64,000 nt of DNA from Bradyrhizobium sp. LHD-71 (lineage in GTDB: Bacteria > Pseudomonadota > Alphaproteobacteria > Rhizobiales > Xanthobacteraceae): positions 57,388 to 121,387 of the forward strand of contig NZ_JAVIFX010000026.1 in NCBI RefSeq assembly GCF_031157255.1, in the 5' to 3' direction. The notes beneath the pieces are model-generated. The model saw only the letters and a list, made by a program, of their open reading frames with translations. It was not told where the DNA came from and did no database searches. Shown here one piece after another: positions 35,562-44,187 of the stretch. Position 1 is the first letter of the stretch; every line of letters starts with the position of its first letter. Made by a program: the position numbers and the translations under genes.

Positions 35562-36973
35562 TGACTGATCTTTGGAAGCTCGACGGTGTGGAAACCGCCG
35601 CACTGATCCGTGGGCGGAAGGTTTCGGCGCGCGAGGTGATCACTGCGACGTTGGCGCGACTGGATGCGGTCAACCCTACAATCAACGGCGTCGTGCTGGC
35701 CTTGCATGAGGAAGCGCTTGCCGCCGCCGACGAGGCCGATCGGGCGCTCGCGCGGGGCGATGCGGTCGGTTCGCTGCACGGCGTGCCTGCTACCACCAAG
35801 ATCAACCTCGACCAGAAAGGCTGTCCGACCGATGGCGGTGTCGTTGCGTTCAAGGATGCAGTTGCGGACCGCGACAATCCTGTGATCGCCAATATGCGCG
35901 CGGCGGGCATGATCATCGTCGGCCGCACGAATACACCGGCGTTCTCGATGCGCTGGTTCACCGACAATGAGCTGCATGGCGCCACCCTCAATCCGTGGAA
36001 TCGCAATCACACGGCAGGAGGGTCGAGTGGCGGCGCAGCGGCGGCGACTGCGGCCGGCATCGGCGCCATCGCCCAGGGCAACGACATCGCCGGCTCGGTC
36101 CGGTTTCCCGCCTATTGTTGCGGCCTCGTCGGCCTGCGGCCGACCTTTGGACGCATCCCGGCTTTCAACTTTACCGCCACCGGCAACCGGGCAATCTCGT
36201 CGACGCTGATGGCCGTGCAGGGACCGCTGACGCGCACCGTGCGTGACGCTCGTGCGGCACTGGCGGCCATGTCGGTAGGCAGCCCCTATGACAATCGTTG
36301 GGTCGACGTGCCGCTCGAGGGGCCGCCTGTGAGCCGGCCCATTCGCGTCGCCATGGTCGTCGATCCCGCCGAGCGCGGCGGTGTGGCGCCTGAAGTCGCC
36401 GCGGCGATCCGCCAGGCCGCCGGCTGGTTGACCGAAGCAGGCTATGCCGTCGAGGAGGTTTCACCGCCGGAGTTCGGCGCGGTCATCGACCTGTGGAGCC
36501 GGATGGCCATGGACGACGTGATCGCCGGCCTCGAGCCGTCGGTCGCCAAGCTGGGCGATCAGGCGATCAAAACGTCGCTCGGGTTGTGGCGTGCCGTCTT
36601 TCCCGCCCGAGAAGCACGCGAGGTGCTTGTTGCGCTTGCCGATCGCGACCGGCTGTTGCGCCTGTGGCAGCTCTTCCTCGAGGAGCGGCCGCTGATCCTG
36701 ACGCACAGTTGCGCGGAACTGCCGTTCAAGGTCGGGCTTGACCTGGTCGACGCGCCGACCACCAGGCGCATGATGACGGCGCAGTCGACCGAACTCGCCG
36801 TGCCCGCCCTCGGTTTGCCGGCGATCTCCGTGCCGACGGGAATCGCCAGGGGCCTGCCGGTGGGCGTGCAATTGATCGCGGGACGCTACCGCGAGGATCT
36901 TTGCCTTGCGGCCGCGGCGGCGATCGAGGCGCGGGCCGGCTTGCGGACACCGGTCGACCCGTTCTTTTCCTGA
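35561..36973 (+). CDS. Amidase signature family hydrolase (second copy type)
   Basis: Amidase of 470 residues. The triad is Lys80 in GVPATTKINLDQKG, the cis-Ser in HTAGGSSGGAAAATAAGIGA (residues about 150-169), and nucleophile Ser179 in GNDIAGSVRFPAYC. It differs from the other amidase in the window by sequence and loop lengths, so it is not a recent duplicate. The start overlaps the stop of a small upstream reading frame, and GGAGGGG is close by. The last 88 bases overlap the converging GntR gene. It is likely to belong with the regulator, the esterase-like gene and the solute-binding protein downstream in use of an amide-containing compound. Confidence 0.92.
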   Translation: MTDLWKLDGVETAALIRGRKVSAREVITATLARLDAVNPTINGVVLALHEEALAAADEADRALARGDAVGSLHGVPATTKINLDQKGCPTDGGVVAFKDAVADRDNPVIANMRAAGMIIVGRTNTPAFSMRWFTDNELHGATLNPWNRNHTAGGSSGGAAAATAAGIGAIAQGNDIAGSVRFPAYCCGLVGLRPTFGRIPAFNFTATGNRAISSTLMAVQGPLTRTVRDARAALAAMSVGSPYDNRWVDVPLEGPPVSRPIRVAMVVDPAERGGVAPEVAAAIRQAAGWLTEAGYAVEEVSPPEFGAVIDLWSRMAMDDVIAGLEPSVAKLGDQAIKTSLGLWRAVFPAREAREVLVALADRDRLLRLWQLFLEERPLILTHSCAELPFKVGLDLVDAPTTRRMMTAQSTELAVPALGLPAISVPTGIARGLPVGVQLIAGRYREDLCLAAAAAIEARAGLRTPVDPFFS

Positions 36974-37899
36974 TCGGTCTCGCTTGAGGGGGCTCCGCCC
37001 GCACCGCCATAGACGCGCGCCGTCAGCTCGAGGTGGCGGTGGAGGAGCATCGCCGCCCATTCTAGATCGCCCGATGCGATCGCGTCGAGGATCGCCAGGT
37101 GTTCCCTTGACGATTGGGCGACACGTTCGGGCGCGAGGCGCGGGAAGGTGCTGTATTCGCCGAACCGGCGCAGCGCGTTCTGCCGGGCTACCGCCTGCAG
37201 AAGGTAGCGGTTGCCCGACCAGGCCGCGAGCGTTTCGTGGAAAACGCTATTGGTCTCGATCCACATGCGTGGGTCGACGGCCCGGTCCCTGCGCAGCAGC
37301 GCCTGATGGGCGTCGCGCAGTCGCTGGAGCTCGCCCGGGTCAACGGCGAAGGTGGGTTCGCGCAGGCCCGCACATTCGACGATCATCCGGAAGCGGTAAC
37401 TCTCGCCGACGGCCTCACGCGATTCCAGCGCTTCGGCGAACCGCCAGCCGTGGCCGGGCTGCCGCCGGATCAGCCCGTCGTCGGCCAGTTTCATGAGCAC
37501 GCGCCGCAACGCGCCGCGCGACACACCATAGCGCGGCATCAACTCGGTTTCGGAGACCTCTGCAGGGATACGCCCGCGGCCACGGTCGGCGAGCAACGCG
37601 GCGCCGATCTCATCGAAAGGCGAGGGAGGCAGTTGCGCGGCGACCGTCTTGGTGCCGTCGACCTTGCGCGACAGGACGAAGCCGCGGCCGGGCATCAGCC
37701 GCACGTAACCAAGACTCTCGAGCACACCCAGGGCCGCACGCACCGGCGTGCGCGAAACGCCGAAGGCGCGCGCCAGAACCAGCTCGCGCACCGGCGCGCC
37801 GGCGGGCAACGCTTCCTTGCCGATGTGGGCGAGAATCTGCCGAGCCAGTTCGTTCTGCAGCGGCGTGGCGCCGCCGGCTGCGCTCTGCGTCTTCGCCAA
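36886..37899 (-). CDS. GntR-type regulator with two winged helix-turn-helix domains
   Basis: Protein of 337 residues with two GntR-like DNA-binding domains in a row. The first, at about residues 12-78, contains ARQILAHIGKEALPAGAPVR, ELVLARAFGVSRTPVRAALG and VLESLGYVRLMPGRGFVLS. The second, at about 92-160, contains IGAALLADRGRGRIPAEVSE, TELMPRYGVSRGALRRVLMK and LADDGLIRRQPGHGWRFAE. An FCD-type helical effector domain follows (residues about 165-300). Single-HTH regulators are the rule, so this is unusual. The C-terminal tail (from about residue 305) is encoded antisense to the end of the amidase gene and may be a non-conserved extension. It is divergent from the esterase-like gene. Confidence 0.85.
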   Translation of the reverse strand: MAKTQSAAGGATPLQNELARQILAHIGKEALPAGAPVRELVLARAFGVSRTPVRAALGVLESLGYVRLMPGRGFVLSRKVDGTKTVAAQLPPSPFDEIGAALLADRGRGRIPAEVSETELMPRYGVSRGALRRVLMKLADDGLIRRQPGHGWRFAEALESREAVGESYRFRMIVECAGLREPTFAVDPGELQRLRDAHQALLRRDRAVDPRMWIETNSVFHETLAAWSGNRYLLQAVARQNALRRFGEYSTFPRLAPERVAQSSREHLAILDAIASGDLEWAAMLLHRHLELTARVYGGAGGAPSSETDQEKNGSTGVRKPARASIAAAAARQRSSR

Positions 37900-38018
37900 A
37901 TCGTCCTCCTTGTATGGAACCGTACTGCTGTCGTCTGACCAAAAAAGGTGCTTTTCGTCGCTACAAAAATATGGCTGACTTCAGGCCCGAAGGAAAGCCT
38001 CAGGGGAGACGCGGCACG

Positions 38019-38858
38019 ATGGCGGACGGCGGCAATGTCGCGCTGGGCTATTATGATCGCAGGCGCACGACAATCTGGGCGTGCCGAGCCGACCCGCGCT
38101 TCAGCTGGTGTGCTTACGTGCCGGAATCCTTCGAGCCGGCGACGGCCCATCATTACCACCTGCTGGTCGCCGTGCATGGCACCGGCCGGCTGATGACGCT
38201 CTATCGCGACGTCTTTGCCGCCTTTGCGGACCAGCATCGTTTCATCGTTCTGGCACCGCTTTTCCCCGGCGGCATCACCTCCACCGACGATCTGTCGAGC
38301 TACAAGCTGCTGCGCACCGGCGCGCTGCACTACGATGCCATCCTGCTGTCCATGGTTGACGAGATCGCCGCGAAATATCGGATCGATGTCGGCCGCTTCG
38401 CCTTGTTTGGATTCTCCGGCGGCGGGCATTTCGCTCATCGCTTTTTCTATCTTCATCCCGAACGCCTGTCGGCGGTCTCGATCGGCGCGCCGGGAGTCGT
38501 GACCTTGCTCGATCGCGATCACGATTTCTGGGTCGGCGTGCGCAACTTCGAGGCCGTGTTCGGCAAGAAGCTCGACATCGACACCATGCGCACGGTGCCG
38601 GTTCACATGGTGGTCGGCGACAACGATACCGAGACATGGGAAATCACGCTGCGGCCGGGCGGCGGCTGGTGGATGGACGGCGCCGACCTTGCTGCAGGCG
38701 ACCGCCGGAACCGGCTGCGACTGCTCAAGGCGAGCTTCGAGGCGGCCGGCATCGCGGTGCGCCATGACGTCGTGCCAGGGGCCGCGCACTGGGTCGAGCC
38801 GATGATTCCCGCAGTCACGGATTTTCTTGCGGATGTATTCGTGGAGGCCGGCCGCTGA
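38019..38858 (+). CDS. Alpha/beta hydrolase (esterase/depolymerase-like)
   Basis: Cytosolic hydrolase of 279 residues from the ATG at 38019. The oxyanion segment is LLVAVHGTGR and the nucleophile elbow is FALFGFSGGGHFAHRF with Ser133 (GxSxG). The acid is probably in VVGDNDTETWE and the catalytic His in VPGAAHWVEPM. The pattern resembles PHB depolymerase-like / Esterase-PHB family enzymes. An ATG at 37971 would add 16 residues but has no ribosome site; AGGGGAG lies upstream of 38019. It is 25 bases upstream of the binding-protein gene and likely cotranscribed with it. Confidence 0.8.
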   Translation: MADGGNVALGYYDRRRTTIWACRADPRFSWCAYVPESFEPATAHHYHLLVAVHGTGRLMTLYRDVFAAFADQHRFIVLAPLFPGGITSTDDLSSYKLLRTGALHYDAILLSMVDEIAAKYRIDVGRFALFGFSGGGHFAHRFFYLHPERLSAVSIGAPGVVTLLDRDHDFWVGVRNFEAVFGKKLDIDTMRTVPVHMVVGDNDTETWEITLRPGGGWWMDGADLAAGDRRNRLRLLKASFEAAGIAVRHDVVPGAAHWVEPMIPAVTDFLADVFVEAGR

Positions 38859-38883
38859 ACCGCAGAACACAGGGAGCAGGGCA

Positions 38884-40425
38884 ATGAAGACAATCGTGTT
38901 GGCGGCCGTCTTGGCCTTGTCGATCGTCTCGTCAGCTGCAGCGCAGAAGAGTGGCGGTACGCTCACCTTCGCGCTCAATTCGGACATCCGCAGCCTCGAG
39001 CTGGGCATCAATCGCGACGCCAATACTGACACGGTGATTCAGATCCTGTTCGAAGGCCTGGTCGCCCATCGCGCCGATCTCAGCGTCGGTCCAGCGCTGG
39101 CGCAATCGTGGGCGGTGTCGGACGATGGCAAGACGTATACGTTCAAGCTGCGCGACGGTGCCCGCTTCCACAATGGTGCGCCGGTGACGTCGGCCGAAGT
39201 CAAATGGACCTGGGATCGGCTGATGTCTCAGACCGGCTGGGCGTGCAAGCGCAATTTCGACGGCGGTGCCGGGCTTAAGGTATTGGGCGTCGAGGCGCCT
39301 GATCCCGCCACCGTCGTGTACACACTGGAAGCGCCGCAGGCGATCTTCCTCAAACAGCTCGCGAACGTGCAATGTCACGTGTTGGTCGCCCACCCATCCA
39401 GCGCCGGGCCTGACGGCAAGTGGGTCTCTCCGGTGGGATCCGGACCGTACAAGCTGAAGGAATGGAAGCGAGGCGAGCTGATCACGTTGGAGCGCCATGA
39501 CGGCTACAAGCCGTCGGCCGAGAAGCGGGACGGCTATGCCGGTGGCCGCATGGCCTACGCCGATCTCGTCGTCTTTCGCGTCATTCCCGACGCCAGCGCG
39601 GCCGAGGCGGCGCTGCTGACCGGCGCCATCGACATCCTGCCGGCGGTCGAACCGGCGCGGGTCGACGATCTCAAGACCCGCGGCATGACCGTCCAGAGCA
39701 CACCTGGCTTGAACTGGGGGCCGCTCTTGATCCAGACGCAGGATCCGCTGATGTCGAACGTCAAGATCCGCCGCGCGATGGCCCATGCGATCGACCTTGA
39801 CCAGATCGCAGCGGCGCGCACCGACGGACTGGCGACGGGAAATCCTTCGGTCGTGAGCGAGTCGAGCATTTACTTCGACAAGCAATTTCTCGCGTGGCCG
39901 AAATTCGATCCGGCACGTGCGGCGGCGCTTCTCAAGGAGGCGGGATACGCAGGTCAGGTGATCAAGCTCCAGACCAACAAGCGCTATACCGGCATGTACG
40001 AGCGGTCGGTGATCGCGCAGGCCATGCTGACGGCGGCCGGGTTCAAGGTCGAACTCGAGATGCTCGACTGGGCGACGCAACTCGACAACTACATCAAGGG
40101 AAATTTCCAGGTGCAGTCGTTCGGATACTCCTCGCGTCTCGATCCCGCCTTGATGTATGCCGCTGTCATCGGCGACAAGTCGAGGCTGAAATCAGCGCAG
40201 TGGGACGACCCCGCCGCGATCGAAATGCTCGCCGAGAGCTTGCGGACGGGCGACGAAGGCAAACGCAAGGAGATCTTCCTCAAGCTCCACAAGATGATGG
40301 CGGAGCAGGTGCCGATCATCGGCTGCTATTTCGATCCCAATATCGACGCGACGCGGCCCAACGTGCACGGCTATGCGACCTGGGCCGCCGACCGTCCCAT
40401 TCCTTGGGGCGTATGGAAGGAGTGA
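38884..40425 (+). CDS. ABC transporter solute-binding protein, family 5 (peptide/opine type)
   Basis: Periplasmic binding protein of 513 residues with a Sec signal peptide (MKTIVLAAVLALSIVSSAAA, cut near AAAQ). Family 5 (DppA/OppA) features: GGTLTFALNSDIRSLELGIN at the mature N-terminus, VGPALAQSWAVSDDGKTYTF, FKLRDGARFHNGAPVTSAEV, and a C-terminal region with YCDPNIDA-like YFDPNIDATRPNVHGY. Ligands are usually peptides, opines or amines. GGAGCAGGGC precedes the ATG. No permease or ATPase gene follows, so the rest of the importer must be encoded elsewhere or be shared. Confidence 0.9.
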   Translation: MKTIVLAAVLALSIVSSAAAQKSGGTLTFALNSDIRSLELGINRDANTDTVIQILFEGLVAHRADLSVGPALAQSWAVSDDGKTYTFKLRDGARFHNGAPVTSAEVKWTWDRLMSQTGWACKRNFDGGAGLKVLGVEAPDPATVVYTLEAPQAIFLKQLANVQCHVLVAHPSSAGPDGKWVSPVGSGPYKLKEWKRGELITLERHDGYKPSAEKRDGYAGGRMAYADLVVFRVIPDASAAEAALLTGAIDILPAVEPARVDDLKTRGMTVQSTPGLNWGPLLIQTQDPLMSNVKIRRAMAHAIDLDQIAAARTDGLATGNPSVVSESSIYFDKQFLAWPKFDPARAAALLKEAGYAGQVIKLQTNKRYTGMYERSVIAQAMLTAAGFKVELEMLDWATQLDNYIKGNFQVQSFGYSSRLDPALMYAAVIGDKSRLKSAQWDDPAAIEMLAESLRTGDEGKRKEIFLKLHKMMAEQVPIIGCYFDPNIDATRPNVHGYATWAADRPIPWGVWKE

Positions 40426-40468
40426 CGATCGCTGCGTCGAGCAGCGCCGCGCCGTGAGACGCCCGGCG

Positions 40469-42127
40469 TCAGACGCGCGGCGCTTCCATGAAATCCGGGA
40501 CGATCGCTGACGGAAGTGGTTGCTGTCCGGTGATGAGGTCGGAAGCCTTGTCCGCGATCATCATCGTCGATGCATTGAGATTTGCGGAAATCATCCTCGG
40601 CATGATCGACGCGTCCACCACCCGCAAGGCCTCGAGGCCGTGCACTTTCAGCTGATCGTCGACGACAGTTGTCGGATCGCTAGGCGGACCCATGCGGCAC
40701 GTACATCCCGGATGAAAGGTCGTCTGTGCGCGCTTGGACGCTGCGGCCAGGAGTTCGTCAGGCGTTTGCGCCTGAGGTCCGGGGAAATCCTCGTAAGCAT
40801 AATAGGGAGCAAGCGGTGCCGAAGCCAGCAGGCGTCGCGCCAGCCGCATGCCGGCGACCAGCACGCGCCGGTCGATCTCTTCAGCCAGGTAGTTGGTCTG
40901 GATGCTCGGCGGTTCGAACGGGTCGCTCGACCGGCAACGAACGTAGCCTCGGCTTTCGGGGCGTTGCTGCCAGCAGGCCACCGTCATTCCCGGATCGTCT
41001 TCGAGCTTGCCTTGCTCGCCTTCCTTGTAGCTCGCCGGCGTGAACGTCAGTTGCAGGTCGGACGACTCCGCAGTTTCCCCGGAGTGCCAGAAGCAATAGA
41101 CCAGAGTCGGCGAAAGGCTGAGAATGCCGCGGCGGGCAAAACCCCATTTGATCGCCTCCAGCGCTAGCTCAAGCCCGCGCACCCGCTCGTTGATTGTCTT
41201 GATGTTCTTGACGCGCGCGACCGTGCGCGGCGCGTAGTGGTCCTGAAGACCTTCGCCGACGCCGGCCAAGGCGTGGTGGACGGGAATGCCGAGCGATTGC
41301 AGCAGCGATGGTGAACCCACGCCGGAGAGCTGTAACAGCTGCGGTGAGTTATAGGCTCCGGCGGCCAGGATGACTTCCCGCCGCGCACGGACCTCGACAG
41401 TCGCGCCGCCACGGCCGCCTTTGGCGTAGCGTACCCCGATGGCCTTGCGGCCATCGAACACGATGGAAGTGGTGTGCGCGTGTGTCCGAACCTCGACATT
41501 CGGCCGCTTCATCGCAGGGCGAAGAAATGCGGTGGCAGCGCTGACGCGACGTCCCTTGTGGATGGTCGTCTGCGCGTAAGCGACGCCTTCCTGAACTGTC
41601 CCATTGTAATCAGCGTTGCGAGGAATGCCGAGCTCCATGGCTCCGGCGATGAAGGCCTCGCATAACGGATGGCGCCAGCTGATATCCGTCACGACCAGGC
41701 TACCATCGCGACCACGGTAGACTTCGTCACCATCACCGATGCGTCGCTCGAGCCGCTTGAAATACGGCAGGACGTCCGCGTAACCCCAGCCGCGATTTCC
41801 GAATTGCGCCCACGTGTCGAAATCCTGGCGCTGACCGCGGTTGTAGATGTGGCCGTTGATCGAGCTCGATCCGCCAAGTGTCTTGCCGCGAGGCGCATAG
41901 ATGCGCCTCCCGCCGGTCCACGCGCCGGGGTCCTGAGAATAGCACCAGTTGACGGTGGGCTCGTAGAACGTCTTGATGAAGCCTGCGGGCAGGTGGATGT
42001 AGGGATACCAGTCGGACGGACCGGCCTCGAGCACGCAGATCGTCGTGCTGCTGTTCTGGCTGAGCCGATGGGTCAGGACACTCCCGGCAGAGCCGGCGCC
42101 GACGATGACATAATCGAAGATTTCCAT
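40469..42127 (-). CDS. GMC-family FAD oxidoreductase (choline/alcohol dehydrogenase-like)
   Basis: Flavoprotein of 552 residues in the glucose-methanol-choline family. FAD motif FDYVIVGAGSAGSVLTHRLS at residues 4-23, first signature as RGKTLGGSSSINGHIYNRGQ, second as AAGAYNSPQLLQLSGVG. The active site pair is His in TTFHPGCTCRMG and Asn in ISANLNASTMMIADKASDLI near the C-terminus. It oxidises a primary alcohol; choline or polyethylene-glycol-like alcohols are the commonest substrates in close relatives. It converges on the solute-binding protein gene. No betaine aldehyde dehydrogenase gene is near, so a BetA role is not supported. Confidence 0.92.
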   Translation of the reverse strand: MEIFDYVIVGAGSAGSVLTHRLSQNSSTTICVLEAGPSDWYPYIHLPAGFIKTFYEPTVNWCYSQDPGAWTGGRRIYAPRGKTLGGSSSINGHIYNRGQRQDFDTWAQFGNRGWGYADVLPYFKRLERRIGDGDEVYRGRDGSLVVTDISWRHPLCEAFIAGAMELGIPRNADYNGTVQEGVAYAQTTIHKGRRVSAATAFLRPAMKRPNVEVRTHAHTTSIVFDGRKAIGVRYAKGGRGGATVEVRARREVILAAGAYNSPQLLQLSGVGSPSLLQSLGIPVHHALAGVGEGLQDHYAPRTVARVKNIKTINERVRGLELALEAIKWGFARRGILSLSPTLVYCFWHSGETAESSDLQLTFTPASYKEGEQGKLEDDPGMTVACWQQRPESRGYVRCRSSDPFEPPSIQTNYLAEEIDRRVLVAGMRLARRLLASAPLAPYYAYEDFPGPQAQTPDELLAAASKRAQTTFHPGCTCRMGPPSDPTTVVDDQLKVHGLEALRVVDASIMPRMISANLNASTMMIADKASDLITGQQPLPSAIVPDFMEAPRV

Positions 42128-42487
42128 TCCGACACGCCAGTGCGAGATTTCAGTTCGCTTTTTTTGATCGTTTGAGGCGTACTATGCTCGAACGATCCTC
42201 CCTGCCGATCATCATAGCACGGCTGATGATGCCGAGACAAAAGCGCTCTGTTCGCCAATAACCGGGCGGGCGGAGGCATTCGAGGAATTGACTCGACACG
42301 CCCGAGTAGTGGCTTCGTTTGTGCGAGACGTTCAGCATGTACCATGCGCGCCATGCTCCGACGCGTGCCGAGATCAAGAGCCGATCGGCATGGCGTGTTG
42401 ACCGCATAAGCTCGGCGGCGCCACCACCTGCGGATGCATGGTCGCTGTCGGGGACTGAGGCAGTCCATCCTTCGCCTTTTCCGGTGT
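42128..42487. other. Intergenic region, no gene found
   Basis: About 360 bases between two minus-strand genes. No reading frame with similarity was found. One imperfect hairpin is visible near 42360-42400 (ACGC-GTGCCGA pairing with TCGGCA-GCGT). The part next to 42127 must hold the GMC gene promoter; nothing else could be recognised. Confidence 0.35.
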
Positions 42488-42988
42488 TTACTTTACACGC
42501 TCCCAGACGATCCGGATTTCGGTGCCTTCGGGACGTCGGAAGTATTCCGTCATCTGATCGCCGTCGACGATCATCCGCAATTGCTCGCGCGTGCGCGCGT
42601 GTCCGACCCAGTTCGGAAAGGTGGAGCCTTCGACACGGTTGCCACTGAACTCGCCGTCCGCGTCGACGGTGTATCGGCCGAAGAAGCCAATGCTTCCTGC
42701 CACCGCCGCGCGGTTCTCCTCATCCGTGCCGCGTCCCCGCACGTCGGAGGCGAATTTCGGCACGCGAGGATCGGTGAGGACCTCGATAAAAGTCAGTTCC
42801 TCCGTGAACACGAGCCAGCCGTGCGGATTGGGCCCATAGGCCGGCCGATTTTCGCCTTGCGGATCGATCTGGGCGGAAACCATTCGCCACGTTCCGATAA
42901 TCTTGTTCGGACTCTGTGCCGGAGCCGCGCCTGCCGTGAAGAGCGCAACTGCGCCGCTGATGAGAAACGCGGTGAGGCATCTTTTCAT
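42488..42988 (-). CDS. Secreted lipocalin-like protein
   Basis: Exported protein of 166 residues starting MKRCLTAFLISGAVALFTAG with a signal peptide cut near AAPAQ. The mature part opens with NKIIGTWRMVSAQIDPQGEN, the GTWxLVS hallmark of the lipocalin-like domain 5 family, and continues with HGWLVFTEELTF and GRYTVDADGEFSGNRVEGS. It ends TEIRIVWERVK, the final strand of the barrel. The ligand is unknown. The ATG at 42988 has GAAGGG seven bases upstream; an ATG six codons earlier is less likely. It diverges from a LysR gene that probably controls it. Confidence 0.85.
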   Translation of the reverse strand: MKRCLTAFLISGAVALFTAGAAPAQSPNKIIGTWRMVSAQIDPQGENRPAYGPNPHGWLVFTEELTFIEVLTDPRVPKFASDVRGRGTDEENRAAVAGSIGFFGRYTVDADGEFSGNRVEGSTFPNWVGHARTREQLRMIVDGDQMTEYFRRPEGTEIRIVWERVK

Positions 42989-43045
42989 GCTGTGACCCTT
43001 CGACATGGAGCTGGCCCTGACGCGGAGCACATGGTGACTGTACCT

Positions 43046-43063
43046 TTGTGCGAAAATGCACAA
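43046..43063. promoter_or_regulatory. Likely LysR operator between lipocalin-like and LysR genes
   Basis: Perfect dyad TTGTGC-GAAAAT-GCACAA in the 108-base divergent gap, 33 bases before the LysR start codon and 58 before the lipocalin-like gene. Its size and position fit a LysR binding site, although the exact T-N11-A form is not strict. Confidence 0.55.
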
Positions 43064-43096
43064 CAATTCGTATGACCTGGTGAAGGAAAAGCACCA

Positions 43097-43987
43097 ATGC
43101 ATCGGCCGTCCCTCTCGGATCTCACCGCATTCTCGGCCGTTGCAGACCACCGAAGTTTTCGCGCCGCAGCCGATGTTCTGGGGGTGTCGCGATCGTCGCT
43201 CAGCCACACGATCCTGGCGCTTGAGCGCAATCTTGGAGTCCGTCTGCTTCATCGGACGACCCGTAGCGTCGCGCTAACCGAGGCGGGAGAGCGGCTGCTG
43301 AGGCGGCTGAAGCCGGTCCTGCAGGACCTGGACGATGCCATCGATACGGTCGTCGACCATGGAGGGCATCCCAGAGGGATGATCCGGATCAACGGCGGCG
43401 AGGGGGCAGTACGACTCCTGTTGAAGACTGTCGTGCCTCGGTTTCTCGGTCGCTATCCGCAAGTGTCTCTCGACATCGTTTCAGAGGGGCGCCTCGTCGA
43501 TATCGTTGAGGAGGGCTTTGACGCCGGCATCAGGCTTGCCGAGGCGGTGCCTCAGGATATGGTTGCCGTTCCGATCGGCAAAGAGCTCCGGTTTCTTGCC
43601 GTCGCAGCGCCGGACTATCTGGCTGCACATGCGCGACCGGTCGTTCCTGACGACCTGCGCAGCCATCGTTGCATCCGCCAGCGCCTCCCGAGCGGCAAGA
43701 TATATCGCTGGGAATTCGAGAAACACGGACAGGAAGTCTCGATCGATGTGCCGGGAGTGCTGACGCTCAACCACACCTTGGTGATGGTGGAGGCGGCGGC
43801 AGATGGACTAGGAATTGCGTATGTTCCGGAGACGGCGGCGCGATCGTCGATCGACAATGGGAAATTGACCGCGTTGCTCGAGGATTGGTCTCCGCCGGTC
43901 CCGGGGCTGCGTCTTTATTATCCGGGGCATCGTCGCGTGCCGGCCGCGCCTCGGGCGCTCATCGACGTGATCAAGGAGATCACCTGA
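43097..43987 (+). CDS. LysR-family transcriptional regulator
   Basis: Regulator of 296 residues. N-terminal winged helix: LSDLTAFSAVADHRSFRAAA, DVLGVSRSSLSHTILALERN, LGVRLLHRTTRSVALTEAGE. The effector domain follows from about residue 90 (IRINGGEGAVRLLLKTVVPR) with the typical FDAGIRLAEAVPQDMVAVPI segment and ends LRLYYPGHRRVPAAPRALID. It belongs to the large DsdC/CrgA-like subgroup with HRTTRSVxLTEAGE. AAGGAAAA precedes the start. A dyad operator lies between it and the divergent lipocalin-like gene. Confidence 0.93.
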   Translation: MHRPSLSDLTAFSAVADHRSFRAAADVLGVSRSSLSHTILALERNLGVRLLHRTTRSVALTEAGERLLRRLKPVLQDLDDAIDTVVDHGGHPRGMIRINGGEGAVRLLLKTVVPRFLGRYPQVSLDIVSEGRLVDIVEEGFDAGIRLAEAVPQDMVAVPIGKELRFLAVAAPDYLAAHARPVVPDDLRSHRCIRQRLPSGKIYRWEFEKHGQEVSIDVPGVLTLNHTLVMVEAAADGLGIAYVPETAARSSIDNGKLTALLEDWSPPVPGLRLYYPGHRRVPAAPRALIDVIKEIT

Positions 43988-44187
43988 CTGGCTGCCTTGC
44001 TTCGCGGAGCCTGCGACCGGCGCAACGCCGTGTGCCGATGCTCTGGAATGGGTTTGCTGACTGTTCTCGCTTGAACGCCGCTGTTATGACCGCTGTTGAC
44101 GGCTTGCGCCGTCTTGACGACGGCGCGGTGTGGCTGCAGTTGGATCGGCTCGCGCAGGCAGGTTATAACGCCGTGGTGAGGATCCTG

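Noticed and set aside
38932..40080. 382-codon minus-strand frame opposite the family 5 binding protein gene
   Set aside because: Antisense shadow with composition typical of reversed GC-rich codons.
40469..42127. BetA assignment for the GMC oxidoreductase
   Set aside because: The fold is clear, but no betaine aldehyde dehydrogenase, choline importer or BetI gene is near, so the choline role is not supported.
42073..42468. 131-codon minus-strand frame upstream of the GMC gene
   Set aside because: No similarity; it overlaps the GMC gene start and lacks a ribosome site.
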